Assembly: GCA_021791715.1 (NCBI GenBank)
Contig: JAJYWB010000014.1
Location: 38,293-102,292, forward strand
From: Planctomycetota bacterium
GTDB taxonomy: Bacteria; Planctomycetota; Planctomycetia; Isosphaerales; Isosphaeraceae
Length of the DNA: 64,000 nucleotides
Reading direction: 5' to 3'
Made by a program: the position numbers and the translations under genes. Below are positions 35,901-44,818 of the stretch, piece by piece. The notes below the pieces were generated by a model. That model saw only the letters and a list, made by a program, of their open reading frames with translations. It searched no databases and was not told the DNA's origin. Position 1 is the stretch's first letter; each line of letters opens with the position of its first letter.

Positions 35901-38900
35901 CGTGATCGGCCTGATCGACCCGCGTGAGCGCTCCCTGAAGGAAACCGACGCCTCGTTCGAGCACGGCGGGATCGGAACCGAGCCCGCGATTCGACGCCTC
36001 GGCGAGCGCCCAGACGACCCGCGCCGACGCCGCGATATCGCTCGGCCGCGGCTGCTCGCCGGCCTTCGCCGCGATCCAGGGCCAGCCGCCGTCGGCTTTG
36101 TTTTGCAGCGAGGTGAGCGTGGCGCCCAAGCCCCGCACGCGCTCGCTCAGCCGCGAAACCTCGGGAACGGTCGCTCCGCCGATCGCGTTCACATATCCCA
36201 ATACCGAACTCGCGGCGATCAGCTCGCCGGCGACGTCGAGCGTCGTGACCGGGCGTATCCTGCAGATTTTCGTTATCCAGGGAGGGCCGAAACCCCCTCC
36301 GAGCGCCTCGTCGATCAACATTCGGCTCGCGGTCGGAGCGACGACAATCGACATCTCGGGATTTTCATACGATCGTCCCTCGGGCAAGGCGACGATCTCG
36401 GTCCGATCGTCCGAGCTCGACCCCGACGCCGAGGCGATCGCGTCGACCCCCCACGGTCGGATCGGAACCTCGGCGATCAGCTCGTCCGAAGCGTCTCCGC
36501 AGCGTCCCGAAAGCGTGAACCGCGCGATATCTCCCGCGGGAATATCGATCGGTTCAAAAACGACTTGATCGACGCCGTCTTTCTTAAGATCAAGCGTTTT
36601 GGGGAAAACTTGTTCACGTTCTCCCGCGTAAGCCTTAAGTGAAAGTTTCAGTTCGCCTGCAATTCCCGCGTGATGAATCTCGGCGATCAATCTCGGCTTG
36701 TCCCCTTCGACGAGGATCGACGGAAGCTTTAAATCGACAAGAAACGGCTTTTTGATCGCGAGATCGGCCCGAGCCTCGCCGACGAGCGTTTCGACCGCGT
36801 CGACTCCCCACGCGTGGAATTGATAATTGGACAAAGCCGAAGGCGCTTCGAAGCGGAACGTCGCCTTGCCGTCGGCCGCGGTGATCACGTTTGGATTCCA
36901 ATACGCCGTTTCGACGAACCGCGTGCGCGCCTCGCCTAAACCCTTGCCGTCTTTTTCGATCCGAGTCATATCAAGAGCCAAAGCCTCGTCGAGCTTTCCA
37001 GCCGCGTCGCCCGCGGCGCGCTCGGATTTCATCGACCTTAATCTCCTATCGCCATCTTCGGGCGGAGATCGAAACGTCATCCCTTTTGACTGAGGAAAAG
37101 TATTGGAAACGGCTGATCTTCTGGACTCCACAATAGCGTTCTTCGCGCCCGCCATTCCCCCCATCATTTGGCTCTGATTCATCTCGGCCCCACGCCCTCC
37201 TTCCATCGCTCCGCCCGAATTCGCCCGATCTTCGCCTCGCGCCAAGGCGTCGGCGGGCGCGGCGGCACCGAGCGCGGGAATCATACCGAATCGTTCCCCG
37301 CCTTCTTTATCCTTGGCGAAATCGACGTCGCCGAGTTTCGCCTCGGCCGCGTTCTTTAATTGAGCCGCGATGCGATTCTCCTCGTCGACGATCGCCTGAA
37401 CGACGGGGACGGTCGCCGCGGCGTAGAGGAAGACGTTCGTCGATTGTGTCGTGAACGAACGCGTGCGCGTTTGATGATAAAAGCTCGCGGCGATCCCGGG
37501 CCGGTCGGCGGATTGTCGCTCGAACAACCGCAACAAGGCGCGATCGACGAGAGCGACCGCGATCTCGGCGGAAACGGGCCTGCCGAGCTGATCGGTCGTC
37601 GTCACGTCGACCTCGACCGCCTCGCCCGGCCGAACCTCGGACTTCCTGGGTACGATCTTGATCCGCAGATCGCGCTCAACCTTGATATCGAGCGCCGCGT
37701 AATCATGCCTCGATTCGATCATCCGCGTCGCCGTCAGGGTGAAATTGGGGAATTGCGCCTCGTTCACCTTCCACTCGATCTCGTTATCGCCTTCTTTGAT
37801 ATTAACAATTTTATACATAAGAATGCGATCCGCCTCCCACGCGAGGAGCGTAACGCCTCCTTTATCGCGCGCGTGCAAATTCACCTTGGCGGTTTCTCCC
37901 GAACGGAAGTCGGTTCGATCCGATAAAATCCGCAGCCGCGCGGGATCGTTCTCGCCCGAGATCGTCGTGATCTTATCGGAAACGATCGGCGCGCCGAAGC
38001 GGTCGATCCCCGACACTCGCAGAACGAACGCTCCCCCTTCGGGATCGTCGATTCGAATCGAAGCGCGGGCCTCGCCCGTCGTCGCGTCGGTGCGGATTTC
38101 GTCGATGCGAGTCGAGGCTCGCTCGACCGTGCGTCCTCCTTCGTTCAAACGTTTAATCGCTTCAACAACCAATTTTTCGCCGATCGGTTTTCCCGCGGCG
38201 TCCTTCGTCTTGATTTCAAGAGCGATCGTTTCTCCGTCGAGAAAAACGTCGCGATCGGTCGAAAGCTCGATCTCAAATCCGCGGGTCGCGAGCGTCGCGA
38301 TCGCATACGCGTTCACGCCGTCTTGGGGTAATTGAGCGAGAATATTTAACGCTTGATCTTCCGCGAATCCGTCGGTTTCGAATTCGAGACGGTATTTACC
38401 CGCCGCGTCGGTCGAACCCGTGAGCGATCGGCCGTCGGGAAGCCGGACGACGATCTCGTGGCCGACGACGGGAGTTCCGTACCGATATCGAGCGATCGCT
38501 TCGGCCTCGACCTTATCGCCGCGATAAACGACGCTCTTTTTGAGCTGAATCGCCAGGTCGATCTTCTCGAGCCGGTATTCTTGAACCTCGAACGAGCCTC
38601 CCGGATCGTTGAAACCGGGCCTCGACACGCCGATCCGATACGTACCCAACGGAGCGGCGGAATCGAGCGATAAACGATCGTGAAACGTGCCGAATTCCGA
38701 GAGCCGAACGCGCCGATCGAGCAAAACGCGTCCGAGCGGGTCGACGACATGGAGCGTGTATTCGTCGTTCGCCGAGTTCGCGTAACGACCGTCTTTAATC
38801 TGTCGGACGACCCCCTTGATCTCGACCTCGTTCCCCGGCCGATAAGCGGGTCGATCGGTCAAGATATAAGCGCGGGGAGAAAGCCCTTGCGCGACGGTTC

Positions 38901-41085
38901 CGGGAATCGAGAGCACCGATCCCGCGACGTTCTCGCCGTCGATGATCAGATACGAAAGCCTCGAATTCGGGTCGCGCGGCCTGGGGCGATCGACGAGCAG
39001 AACGCCGTCGCGATCGGTCTTAAGGTCGATATCAAGACCCGTCGAATCGACGACGAGCACCCGCGCGCCCGCTCGACCTTTACCTGTTTTCATGTCTTGA
39101 ACAAAAAAGAGCGTTTGATCGCGCGAAGCTTTGACGATCGCGTCGATATCGCTTCCGAGAACGAGCGACGTCGCCTGGAGCGTTTTTTCGTCGCTCACCT
39201 TGACGACCCAAACTCCGGGGACGGTCGCCTTGGGGAGCTCGTAATCGTGTTCGATCGGTTTGTAACGCGCGCGGCCGGGAACTTCGATCGTCCATTCGGC
39301 GTCGGGGGCGACGAGGCCGATATCGAGCGATTCGACGCCTCGGAGCGTGTTCTTCTTGCGGAAGTACGATTCGGCGTCGAGCTTATATGCGGTGAAAGTC
39401 AATTTATCAAGATTTCGCGTGTGGATTTTGAGAATCGGCGTCTCTCCCGACCGAAACGTCCGCGGGGTGATCACCGTGAGTTCGCGCGCCTCCATCACCG
39501 CGATCCTCGTCCGCGCCCGATTCGACCAGGGCTCGACCGTCACCTTGCGGTATTGCTCGATCGCCGCGGTCAAATCCCCCTTCTCGGTTTCGAGCGTTTG
39601 CGCGATCGAAAAGAGCGCGTGCTCGGCGGCCTCCGTTTTGGGAAATTTCCCCGCGAGCAAATTCCACGCGGAAATCGCTTCGTCATATTTCTTTTCGTCG
39701 TAGCGGATTCGGCCGAGCTCGAAATACGTCTGAGGCGCGCGAAGATCGAGCGGATTCTCGGCGACGAACGACGCGTAAGCCGAGCGGGCTCGATCGAATT
39801 GTTTCTTCCGATCATAAAATTGTGCAATCATGTATTGGGTGTCGACGATCGCGCGGCGAGCGTCGGCGGATTGCGGACCGTCGGGATATTGCGCCAGGTA
39901 ACCTTTCCACGCGGCGATCGCGTCGTCATATTTTTCTTGCGTTTGAAGGATCAGCGCGATCTGGAAGGTCGCGGACATGCCGAGTTCGAGCCGGTCGCGT
40001 TTGGCGGCGTCGGTCGTCGCTTTGAACCCCGAATCGGCGAGAAACGCCTTAAAGAATTCGAGAGCGCGATCGGTTTTCGCACGCGATTGCGCAGCCTCTC
40101 CGAGTTCATACGCCGCCTTGACCGCGAGGGGGTGTTCGGGCGCGTCTTCCAAAAAGCGTCGCGTGGCGGCGATCGCGAGATTGAGTTCAACGTCGTTGGG
40201 CGGGTGAGGCGTCCCGTGCGTTCGCGTGATCTGATAAAGCGCCGAGGCCCGCAGGTTGCGGAATCGAGCCTCGGGTTTGTCCCTTAAATCACGCGCCAAA
40301 TCGGCCCAGGTCATCCGTGCCGCGACGTTCCAGCCGATCGTCAGTTGCGATTCGCCCAGCAAAAAACGAGCCTCGGGACGACCGTCCTCTTTCGGGTATT
40401 CTTTGAGATAAGCGTTGAGCTCTTCGATCGCGCGCTGTGGATTCCCGGCGATTCGGCTGAGCGACGCCATCTCGTACAAAAGCCTGGCCTTGATCTCGGC
40501 GCCCTGAGCGAGTTCTCTCGCCCGCGCGAATAAATCGTGCGCCGCGTTGGGATCGGCGGGAGTCAACGATTCCTTGGGGGCGATCAGGACGCGAGCGAAG
40601 TCGCTTACGATCTTGGCGAGCCGATCTTTTCGAGCGGGATCGAGGAGCGTTTCGACCTCGGCGCGGGCGAGCGCCTCGGCCTCGACTGGGCGAGCCGCGG
40701 CGAGTTCGAGCGCCGCGAGCTCAAAACGGATCCGACCCGACCAAACGCCCTTCGAGTCGGCCTTGAGCGCGTTTTGGAGCGTCTCGCGGCTCGCGTCGAT
40801 CGAGCCCGAAAGCCGCGCCGCGATCGCTTTCACCAGTCCCAGGTACGCGCGATCGGCGGCGGGTTGATCGGGCTTGATCAATGCGTCGATCGCGGCGACG
40901 GCGTCGGCGTAGCGTCCCTCTTCGAGCGGACCGACGACGTTTCGCGGAAGCACGGGAGCGATCGGATCGGTCGCCTTGAACTCTTTGGTCGATTCGTCAG
41001 GGCCGAACGCGTGGGTCAATCCCGCGGCGATCAAGCCGACGAGCGTCCAACCGACGATCACAAACCGCCGTGGTAATCGAGCCAT
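32920..41085 (-). CDS. giant alpha-2-macroglobulin-like protein with TPR ends
   Basis: 2,721 residues from the ATG at 41085 (GGAG nine bases upstream). N-terminal membrane/signal segment FVIVGWTLVGLIAAGLTHAF; residues ~35-560 are TPR repeats (AIEELNAYLKEYPKEDGRPE, YDDAIAAWKGYLAQYPDGPQ). MG-type beta domains follow, including the MG2-like segment ILTDRPAYRPGNEVEIKGVV. The central A2M region (RFVETAYWNPNVITAADGKA, FHAWGVDAVETLVGEA) leads to an alpha/alpha barrel (LGATLTSLQNKADGGWPWI). No CxEQ thioester motif exists anywhere, so it cannot trap proteases covalently. The C-terminal ~700 residues contain more TPRs and a beta domain. Probably a large surface or periplasmic protein; role unknown. Confidence 0.92.
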   Translation of the reverse strand: MARLPRRFVIVGWTLVGLIAAGLTHAFGPDESTKEFKATDPIAPVLPRNVVGPLEEGRYADAVAAIDALIKPDQPAADRAYLGLVKAIAARLSGSIDASRETLQNALKADSKGVWSGRIRFELAALELAAARPVEAEALARAEVETLLDPARKDRLAKIVSDFARVLIAPKESLTPADPNAAHDLFARARELAQGAEIKARLLYEMASLSRIAGNPQRAIEELNAYLKEYPKEDGRPEARFLLGESQLTIGWNVAARMTWADLARDLRDKPEARFRNLRASALYQITRTHGTPHPPNDVELNLAIAATRRFLEDAPEHPLAVKAAYELGEAAQSRAKTDRALEFFKAFLADSGFKATTDAAKRDRLELGMSATFQIALILQTQEKYDDAIAAWKGYLAQYPDGPQSADARRAIVDTQYMIAQFYDRKKQFDRARSAYASFVAENPLDLRAPQTYFELGRIRYDEKKYDEAISAWNLLAGKFPKTEAAEHALFSIAQTLETEKGDLTAAIEQYRKVTVEPWSNRARTRIAVMEARELTVITPRTFRSGETPILKIHTRNLDKLTFTAYKLDAESYFRKKNTLRGVESLDIGLVAPDAEWTIEVPGRARYKPIEHDYELPKATVPGVWVVKVSDEKTLQATSLVLGSDIDAIVKASRDQTLFFVQDMKTGKGRAGARVLVVDSTGLDIDLKTDRDGVLLVDRPRPRDPNSRLSYLIIDGENVAGSVLSIPGTVAQGLSPRAYILTDRPAYRPGNEVEIKGVVRQIKDGRYANSANDEYTLHVVDPLGRVLLDRRVRLSEFGTFHDRLSLDSAAPLGTYRIGVSRPGFNDPGGSFEVQEYRLEKIDLAIQLKKSVVYRGDKVEAEAIARYRYGTPVVGHEIVVRLPDGRSLTGSTDAAGKYRLEFETDGFAEDQALNILAQLPQDGVNAYAIATLATRGFEIELSTDRDVFLDGETIALEIKTKDAAGKPIGEKLVVEAIKRLNEGGRTVERASTRIDEIRTDATTGEARASIRIDDPEGGAFVLRVSGIDRFGAPIVSDKITTISGENDPARLRILSDRTDFRSGETAKVNLHARDKGGVTLLAWEADRILMYKIVNIKEGDNEIEWKVNEAQFPNFTLTATRMIESRHDYAALDIKVERDLRIKIVPRKSEVRPGEAVEVDVTTTDQLGRPVSAEIAVALVDRALLRLFERQSADRPGIAASFYHQTRTRSFTTQSTNVFLYAAATVPVVQAIVDEENRIAAQLKNAAEAKLGDVDFAKDKEGGERFGMIPALGAAAPADALARGEDRANSGGAMEGGRGAEMNQSQMMGGMAGAKNAIVESRRSAVSNTFPQSKGMTFRSPPEDGDRRLRSMKSERAAGDAAGKLDEALALDMTRIEKDGKGLGEARTRFVETAYWNPNVITAADGKATFRFEAPSALSNYQFHAWGVDAVETLVGEARADLAIKKPFLVDLKLPSILVEGDKPRLIAEIHHAGIAGELKLSLKAYAGEREQVFPKTLDLKKDGVDQVVFEPIDIPAGDIARFTLSGRCGDASDELIAEVPIRPWGVDAIASASGSSSDDRTEIVALPEGRSYENPEMSIVVAPTASRMLIDEALGGGFGPPWITKICRIRPVTTLDVAGELIAASSVLGYVNAIGGATVPEVSRLSERVRGLGATLTSLQNKADGGWPWIAAKAGEQPRPSDIAASARVVWALAEASNRGLGSDPAVLERGVGFLQGALTRVDQADHDTRGAIVFALSARGRASFEQINAQNRIRDALSSKSLAYLALSFANLDRASMAEDSLKLLAAKGKSEAAKPGEKPRMYWTNAAGSPDVDTTGLATLAFARVRPAASERSAGVSWLLAHRAGGDFQPIMAKGPALAALALDRGRAGSANDRYKLAVVVNETEVYRGEVAGSTPRIAIAVPRKAIKAGGANRVRFDIEGRGVYGYEIVLAGFTRDFKPDQNRSNRKYVIQRKVYLAPDRELDGKPLPSGFGVSVNANPFDNKVSKLALGGGARVHLEAYRTTPYNQPVWKNDYLVIEDRLPAGTTVVEGSVRSQSVRHEIGDGSIVFYFAPDQFIGNIDYDIYGYIPGKYRVPPPRIASANDPGAFHLGAESVLEVLDPGVASDDSYKPTPDESFARGKLLFEKGRYSEAAPVLDELFAGYSLRDEIAKEAARMLLLIHAGLDEPRKIVRYFEILREKSPESALSFDVIKAVGKAYRDINEHERAYLIWRAMIESSYLDDAKVGETLRSRGSELSGIAYLIALWREYPALASIEVDALALSQTLANLANRGRTDAATRRTLLDAKITSTELIIQSNRLLRVFLTLSPRNPVADEAGLALLANDLEIGDDRTVVALAERLQRIHPKSRYLDGFQYAEALGRFHLGEYDRAIELADRIANSTYKDANGNEIASANKWEAIYIKGQILDARRRPAEALPYYEKVADRYLDAAAAIRSWKRIKLELAESTVARPQETKPGDPKPASIKTKVKLDYRNIGEIDLKVYPVDLMRLYLARKNLNDIAAIDLSGIKPAFAFKKTLGKGADFEDQSLEIPLELPKEGAYLVMVRGDNRHTSGIVVVSPLEIEGVEDSQSSSVRVTVRDARTKNFVPGAQVKVIGSNDANFTSGETDLRGVFLAEGVSGRVAVIARKDENQYAFYRGTIVLGARDVVPQAAGTIEPFNNTFGLGVPAGQTNQGMFKRKSLEGNIQELNNSNQIIRMRELQNRNQQGGNGVQIQKAR

Positions 41086-41322
41086 GACACAATGCTCCAC
41101 AAAAGCGATCGGGGGGAAAGCGACGACCGTCACGACTCTCGCTTAGACGCCGCGTTCGGGTTAAGAGTTCCACATCGAAGCGAAATCTTCAAGGAATCGC
41201 GTCAGAGAGTCTATCCGGAAAAGTTCGCGAAAACCTAACGGCTCGATTTTACCGGTTTCGGCGCCGATTCACCAACAAAACCGCTATCTATTAAGAATCT
41301 AGATGTTCAGATTTTTCAATCT
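41086..41322. other. promoter region of the giant gene
   Basis: Between the giant gene's start and the second palindrome array. Nothing beyond a likely promoter can be supported. Confidence 0.3.
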
Positions 41323-41865
41323 GGGAGGGCGAACCTCCCGGTGAGCCTCTTTTCGAAAATTCCGGCGACGAGGCCGGACATCAAGAAAATGAATTATAAG
41401 AATGCGGCTCACCAGGAGGTTCGCCCTCCCGGACGGGTTCGCCCTCCCGGTGAGCCTCTTTTCGAAAATTCCGTCGACGAGGCCGATTTCGATATCAAGA
41501 AAATGAATTATAAGAATGCGGCTCACCAGGAGGTTCGCCCTCCCGGATAGGTTCGCCCTCCCGGACAGGTTCACCCTTCCAGACAGGTTCGCCCACACAA
41601 AATTGTTCACCGATTATTGAAAATTTAGATTTTCAGATTGTTCTATTTGGGAGGGCGAACCTCCCGGTGAGCCTCTTTTCGAAAATTCCGGCGACGAGTC
41701 AGGACATCAAGAAAATGAATTATAAGAATGCGGCTCACCAGGAGGTTCGCCCTCCCGGACAGGTTCGCCCTCCCGGTGAGCCTCTTTTCGACAATTCGGG
41801 CGACGAGGCCGGACATCAAGAAAATGAATTATAAGAATGCGGCTCACCAGGAGGTTCGCCCATGC
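41323..41865. repeat. palindromic repeat array 2 (REPIN-like)
   Basis: Four units of ~108 bp. Each begins with a reversed core (GGGAGGGCGAACCTCCC then GGTGAGCC), continues with a ~55-bp spacer starting TCTTTTCGAAAATTCCG and ending GAATTATAAGAATGC, and closes with a forward core (GGCTCACCAGGAGG...). The first unit spans 41323-41430. The spacer sequence differs from array 1 but has the same plan. Partial cores (GGTTCGCCCTCCCGGA) link the units, suggesting repeated insertion or duplication at the same place. Confidence 0.88.
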
Positions 41866-42085
41866 GTATTCGGGTTCGCCGTCGGAACGCGCCGAATGTG
41901 ATTTTTTCTTTCCGGATGGCCGCCGACAGCTTAAGAAGAACGATTCGATCGCCGCGTCGAGTTTCGAGGATTCGCTCCCCGAGCCCGAGACATCTCAAGC
42001 GATCGTTCGCGAACGACTCTCAATCAAAATCGAGAAAATCGCGTTCGACCCGACCGAACGCCGAATGAAACGAACGATGCGATAA
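41866..42085 (+). pseudogene. possible gene remnant fused to the palindrome array
   Basis: A frame entering from the last palindrome reads AECDFFFPDGRRQLKKNDSI and continues to KIEKIAFDPTERRMKRTMR before a TAA at 42083-42085. Base and codon use in this part resemble real genes here, while its 5' side is repeat DNA, so it may be the 3' end of a gene truncated by array growth. No family is recognised and it may be chance. Confidence 0.25.
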
Positions 42086-42127
42086 AACCGCTCGATCGCT
42101 GAACATCTAAAAACAATTCACGCTAGA

Positions 42128-44515
42128 TTATTTGGATTCGTCGTTTTTAGGAACCGCGATCGGCTTGCGATCGAGCGTTTCGTACCGATCGGCGAATTCG
42201 GTAATCGAGATTGATTGATCGATCTTAACGTCTTTGAACGTTTGCTTTGTTTTGCTCGTCGGCCAGATCACCTCGAGCGATTTGATCGTTCGCGCCGCGC
42301 CGAGGCCGATCGTCATCGGGAAGCCGTTCCCTCCCCAGCTCGAACCCGCCGAAACGACGCGGTAGCGAGTGTTGGGCGAGGGATATCCAGGCTCGTCTTC
42401 AAGCGTGATCCTCACCGCGGCGCCGATCGCGGCGCGATTCGTCTTTTTGCCGATCAATTTCACATAAATCCAATGATTCGTCCCGCCGGGATTCTGGAAC
42501 AAAACCGCGTTCGCCTGATCGCCTCGAGTCGCGCCCCCGGCGCGGACGAATAAATCGGCGTAGCCGTCGTTGTTCCAATCGCCGAACGAAACCCCGTGCC
42601 CCTTTTGAAGGTGCCCCGTCCCCGTCGCGAGCGTGACGTCGACGAACCGCCCGCCGCGATCGTTCTTGAGCATCACGTTCGGAATCAAATAGGCGTATTC
42701 ATTCTTGCCGGTTCCCTCATAGATATCAAGGAATCCGTCGTTATCGATATCGCCATAATTGCATCCCATCGCCAATAAAACGCGGTCGAGGCCGACTTCG
42801 GCGGCGACTTCTTTAAAGCCTTCGGCGCCTTCGTTGCGGAAGAGCCGAGGGGATTGCGCCTCGACCTTCCTGCCGAGCATGCTTTCGACGGTTTGAAGGA
42901 AAGTCGCGTTAAACGAATTGACGAATAAATCGAGATCGCCGTCGTTATCGTAATCCCAGAACCAGCAACCGAACGCCGTCCACGAACCCGTCGGCATGAA
43001 TTTGCCTCCCGGCTCGTCGAACGTTCCGTCCCCCTTGTTGTGGAAAAGGCGGGAGCGCGAATCGAAATTCGCGACGAAAAGGTCGATCGCGCCGTCGCCG
43101 TCGTAATCTCCCCACGCGACCCCTTTGCCGTAGTGGTTGTTCTTAACCCCGGCGGCTTCGGCGACGTCGGTGAACGTGCCGTTCCCATTATTATGATAAA
43201 GTCTCGATGAATTAGGTAAATCGATAATATCATATAATTGATTGGGATTGAGCGGGCTTTTGGTTTCTCCGGCCACGTAAAGATCCAAGAATCCGTCGTT
43301 GTCGTAATCGGCCCAACCCGCCGAAGCCGACGAGATCGGCCGATCGAGCCCCGCCGAAACCGTAACGTCCTCGAACACGCCGTTTCCCTTGTTCCGCATC
43401 AGCGACATCCGTTGCGGAGTCTCCCACGCGCCTCGAAGAAACAACACGTCCAGATTTCCGTCGTTGTCGAAATCCGCATGTTTGATGTTGAGCGATCCGG
43501 GTTGCTTATCGAGCCCCGAGCCCGCGGTTTTATCTTCGAACGTACCGTCGCCTCGATTGATCAAAATCGACCCGCCGACGGTCGGATCCTCGGTCGAAAC
43601 GACGAGATCGAGCAAGCCGTCGCCGTTGAAATCGTCGAACGCGCTCCCTCCGGCGTAACGCGGCCCGAGAACGTCGATCCCGGTCCGACTGGCGACGTTC
43701 ACGAAGCGACTCGCCTCGCCCGAAGAACCGAACGCGTCGAGCTTGATCAACCATTTCTCGGGAACGCGATCGGGATATTCGCCTAATGTCATGTAAACAA
43801 CATTTAAAAGCCAGCGGACGCCGGTATCTTCGGGGCGTTTTTCCAGGTACGCGCCGAAGTGTTCAATCGCCTCGCGAGAGCCCGCCTTTTTTTGGTGAAC
43901 GGCCGCGGTCGCGAGGGGAAAAACGCAACTCGCCTCGTTTTGGCACGAAACGCAGTTCTCGACCTCGCCGCGTCGCATCGCCGCGACCCCGAGCGCCGCC
44001 TCGTAATTCGCGTAAAGATATGACGATTCGGGATAAGTCGACTGAATCTCGCGGAGAACCTTCGCGGCGCCGATGAAATCGCCGGAATCGAGCAAAATGC
44101 GCGCGACCGCGTTGTTCACTTCGCGCCATTCTCGGAGGGTCCGCGGTTCGTCCCTGGAAATCGATTGCAAATAACGACGAAAAACTTCGAGCCGACGCTC
44201 ACCGCGTTGTCCGCGAACCCGTTGCGATTCGATCAAATTGCGCGGGTCGGGTTCCGCCAGATCGAATTGGACGCCGTCGCCCAATCGGTCGTGCCAACCA
44301 TCGGAGAAGAGCGGAATGTTCCGATTTAACATATCGATGTCGGTGGTTTTCGGCCGCGACGAACCCCGCAATGTCGCCGATCCGCCGATGTAAGATTCGG
44401 TCGAACGCGAAGCTCGATGCCAACGATAGAAGAAGAAGCCCGCCAAAACGGTCGCCGACACGACCGCGATCGTCGCCGCGATCCCTTTGTTGTTCAAGAC
44501 GGCGGGTTTGATCAT
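42128..44515 (-). CDS. ASPIC/UnbV (CRTAC1-type) FG-GAP repeat protein, paralog 1
   Basis: 795 residues; GGAG seven bases before the ATG. N-terminal membrane anchor (IAATIAVVSATVLAGFFFY), a TPR-like helical part ~110-250 containing ENCVSCQNEASCVFP (three fixed cysteines), then FG-GAP/VCBS propeller repeats with many calcium-loop motifs (FDDFNGDGLLDLVVS, DFDNDGNLDVLFLRG, WGDYDGDGAIDLFVA, DIDNDGFLDIYEG), and the C-terminal ASPIC/UnbV domain (FQNPGGTNHWIYVKLIGKK, SLEVIWPTSKTKQTF). Probably membrane-anchored and extracytoplasmic, binding calcium; ligand unknown. Its last ~200 residues are nearly identical to those of the next paralog. Confidence 0.92.
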   Translation of the reverse strand: MIKPAVLNNKGIAATIAVVSATVLAGFFFYRWHRASRSTESYIGGSATLRGSSRPKTTDIDMLNRNIPLFSDGWHDRLGDGVQFDLAEPDPRNLIESQRVRGQRGERRLEVFRRYLQSISRDEPRTLREWREVNNAVARILLDSGDFIGAAKVLREIQSTYPESSYLYANYEAALGVAAMRRGEVENCVSCQNEASCVFPLATAAVHQKKAGSREAIEHFGAYLEKRPEDTGVRWLLNVVYMTLGEYPDRVPEKWLIKLDAFGSSGEASRFVNVASRTGIDVLGPRYAGGSAFDDFNGDGLLDLVVSTEDPTVGGSILINRGDGTFEDKTAGSGLDKQPGSLNIKHADFDNDGNLDVLFLRGAWETPQRMSLMRNKGNGVFEDVTVSAGLDRPISSASAGWADYDNDGFLDLYVAGETKSPLNPNQLYDIIDLPNSSRLYHNNGNGTFTDVAEAAGVKNNHYGKGVAWGDYDGDGAIDLFVANFDSRSRLFHNKGDGTFDEPGGKFMPTGSWTAFGCWFWDYDNDGDLDLFVNSFNATFLQTVESMLGRKVEAQSPRLFRNEGAEGFKEVAAEVGLDRVLLAMGCNYGDIDNDGFLDIYEGTGKNEYAYLIPNVMLKNDRGGRFVDVTLATGTGHLQKGHGVSFGDWNNDGYADLFVRAGGATRGDQANAVLFQNPGGTNHWIYVKLIGKKTNRAAIGAAVRITLEDEPGYPSPNTRYRVVSAGSSWGGNGFPMTIGLGAARTIKSLEVIWPTSKTKQTFKDVKIDQSISITEFADRYETLDRKPIAVPKNDESK

Positions 44516-44818
44516 CGCGAATCTCCGCTGTTAAAGCCTCTCGCAACGACCGGCGAGGATCGTGTGTGCAATCGAATCTTCCGGACTCGGCTCTCTCGGA
44601 ATAGTTTAAAGCTAAGTCCTAAAAATTTCCAATTTAATTTTAACGAGAACATTCGACCAAGCTCGGCCATTGATAAAAGTCGGCGGACGAGGGGAGACTC
44701 GAATCTCGTCGGGGCGCCGTATCGAACGATCGAAAATCGTCTCGGTCGATCGAGAAGACGCGGGCGGGAATCGGCAACGACGACGATCGGAGACGTTCGT
44801 CATCGTTAACGAATCGAC
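44516..44818. promoter_or_regulatory. gap between paralogs 1 and 2
   Basis: About 300 bases upstream of paralog 1, with an AT-rich segment at 44600-44660. Probably the promoter of paralog 1; no defined boxes or RNA structure seen. Confidence 0.35.
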
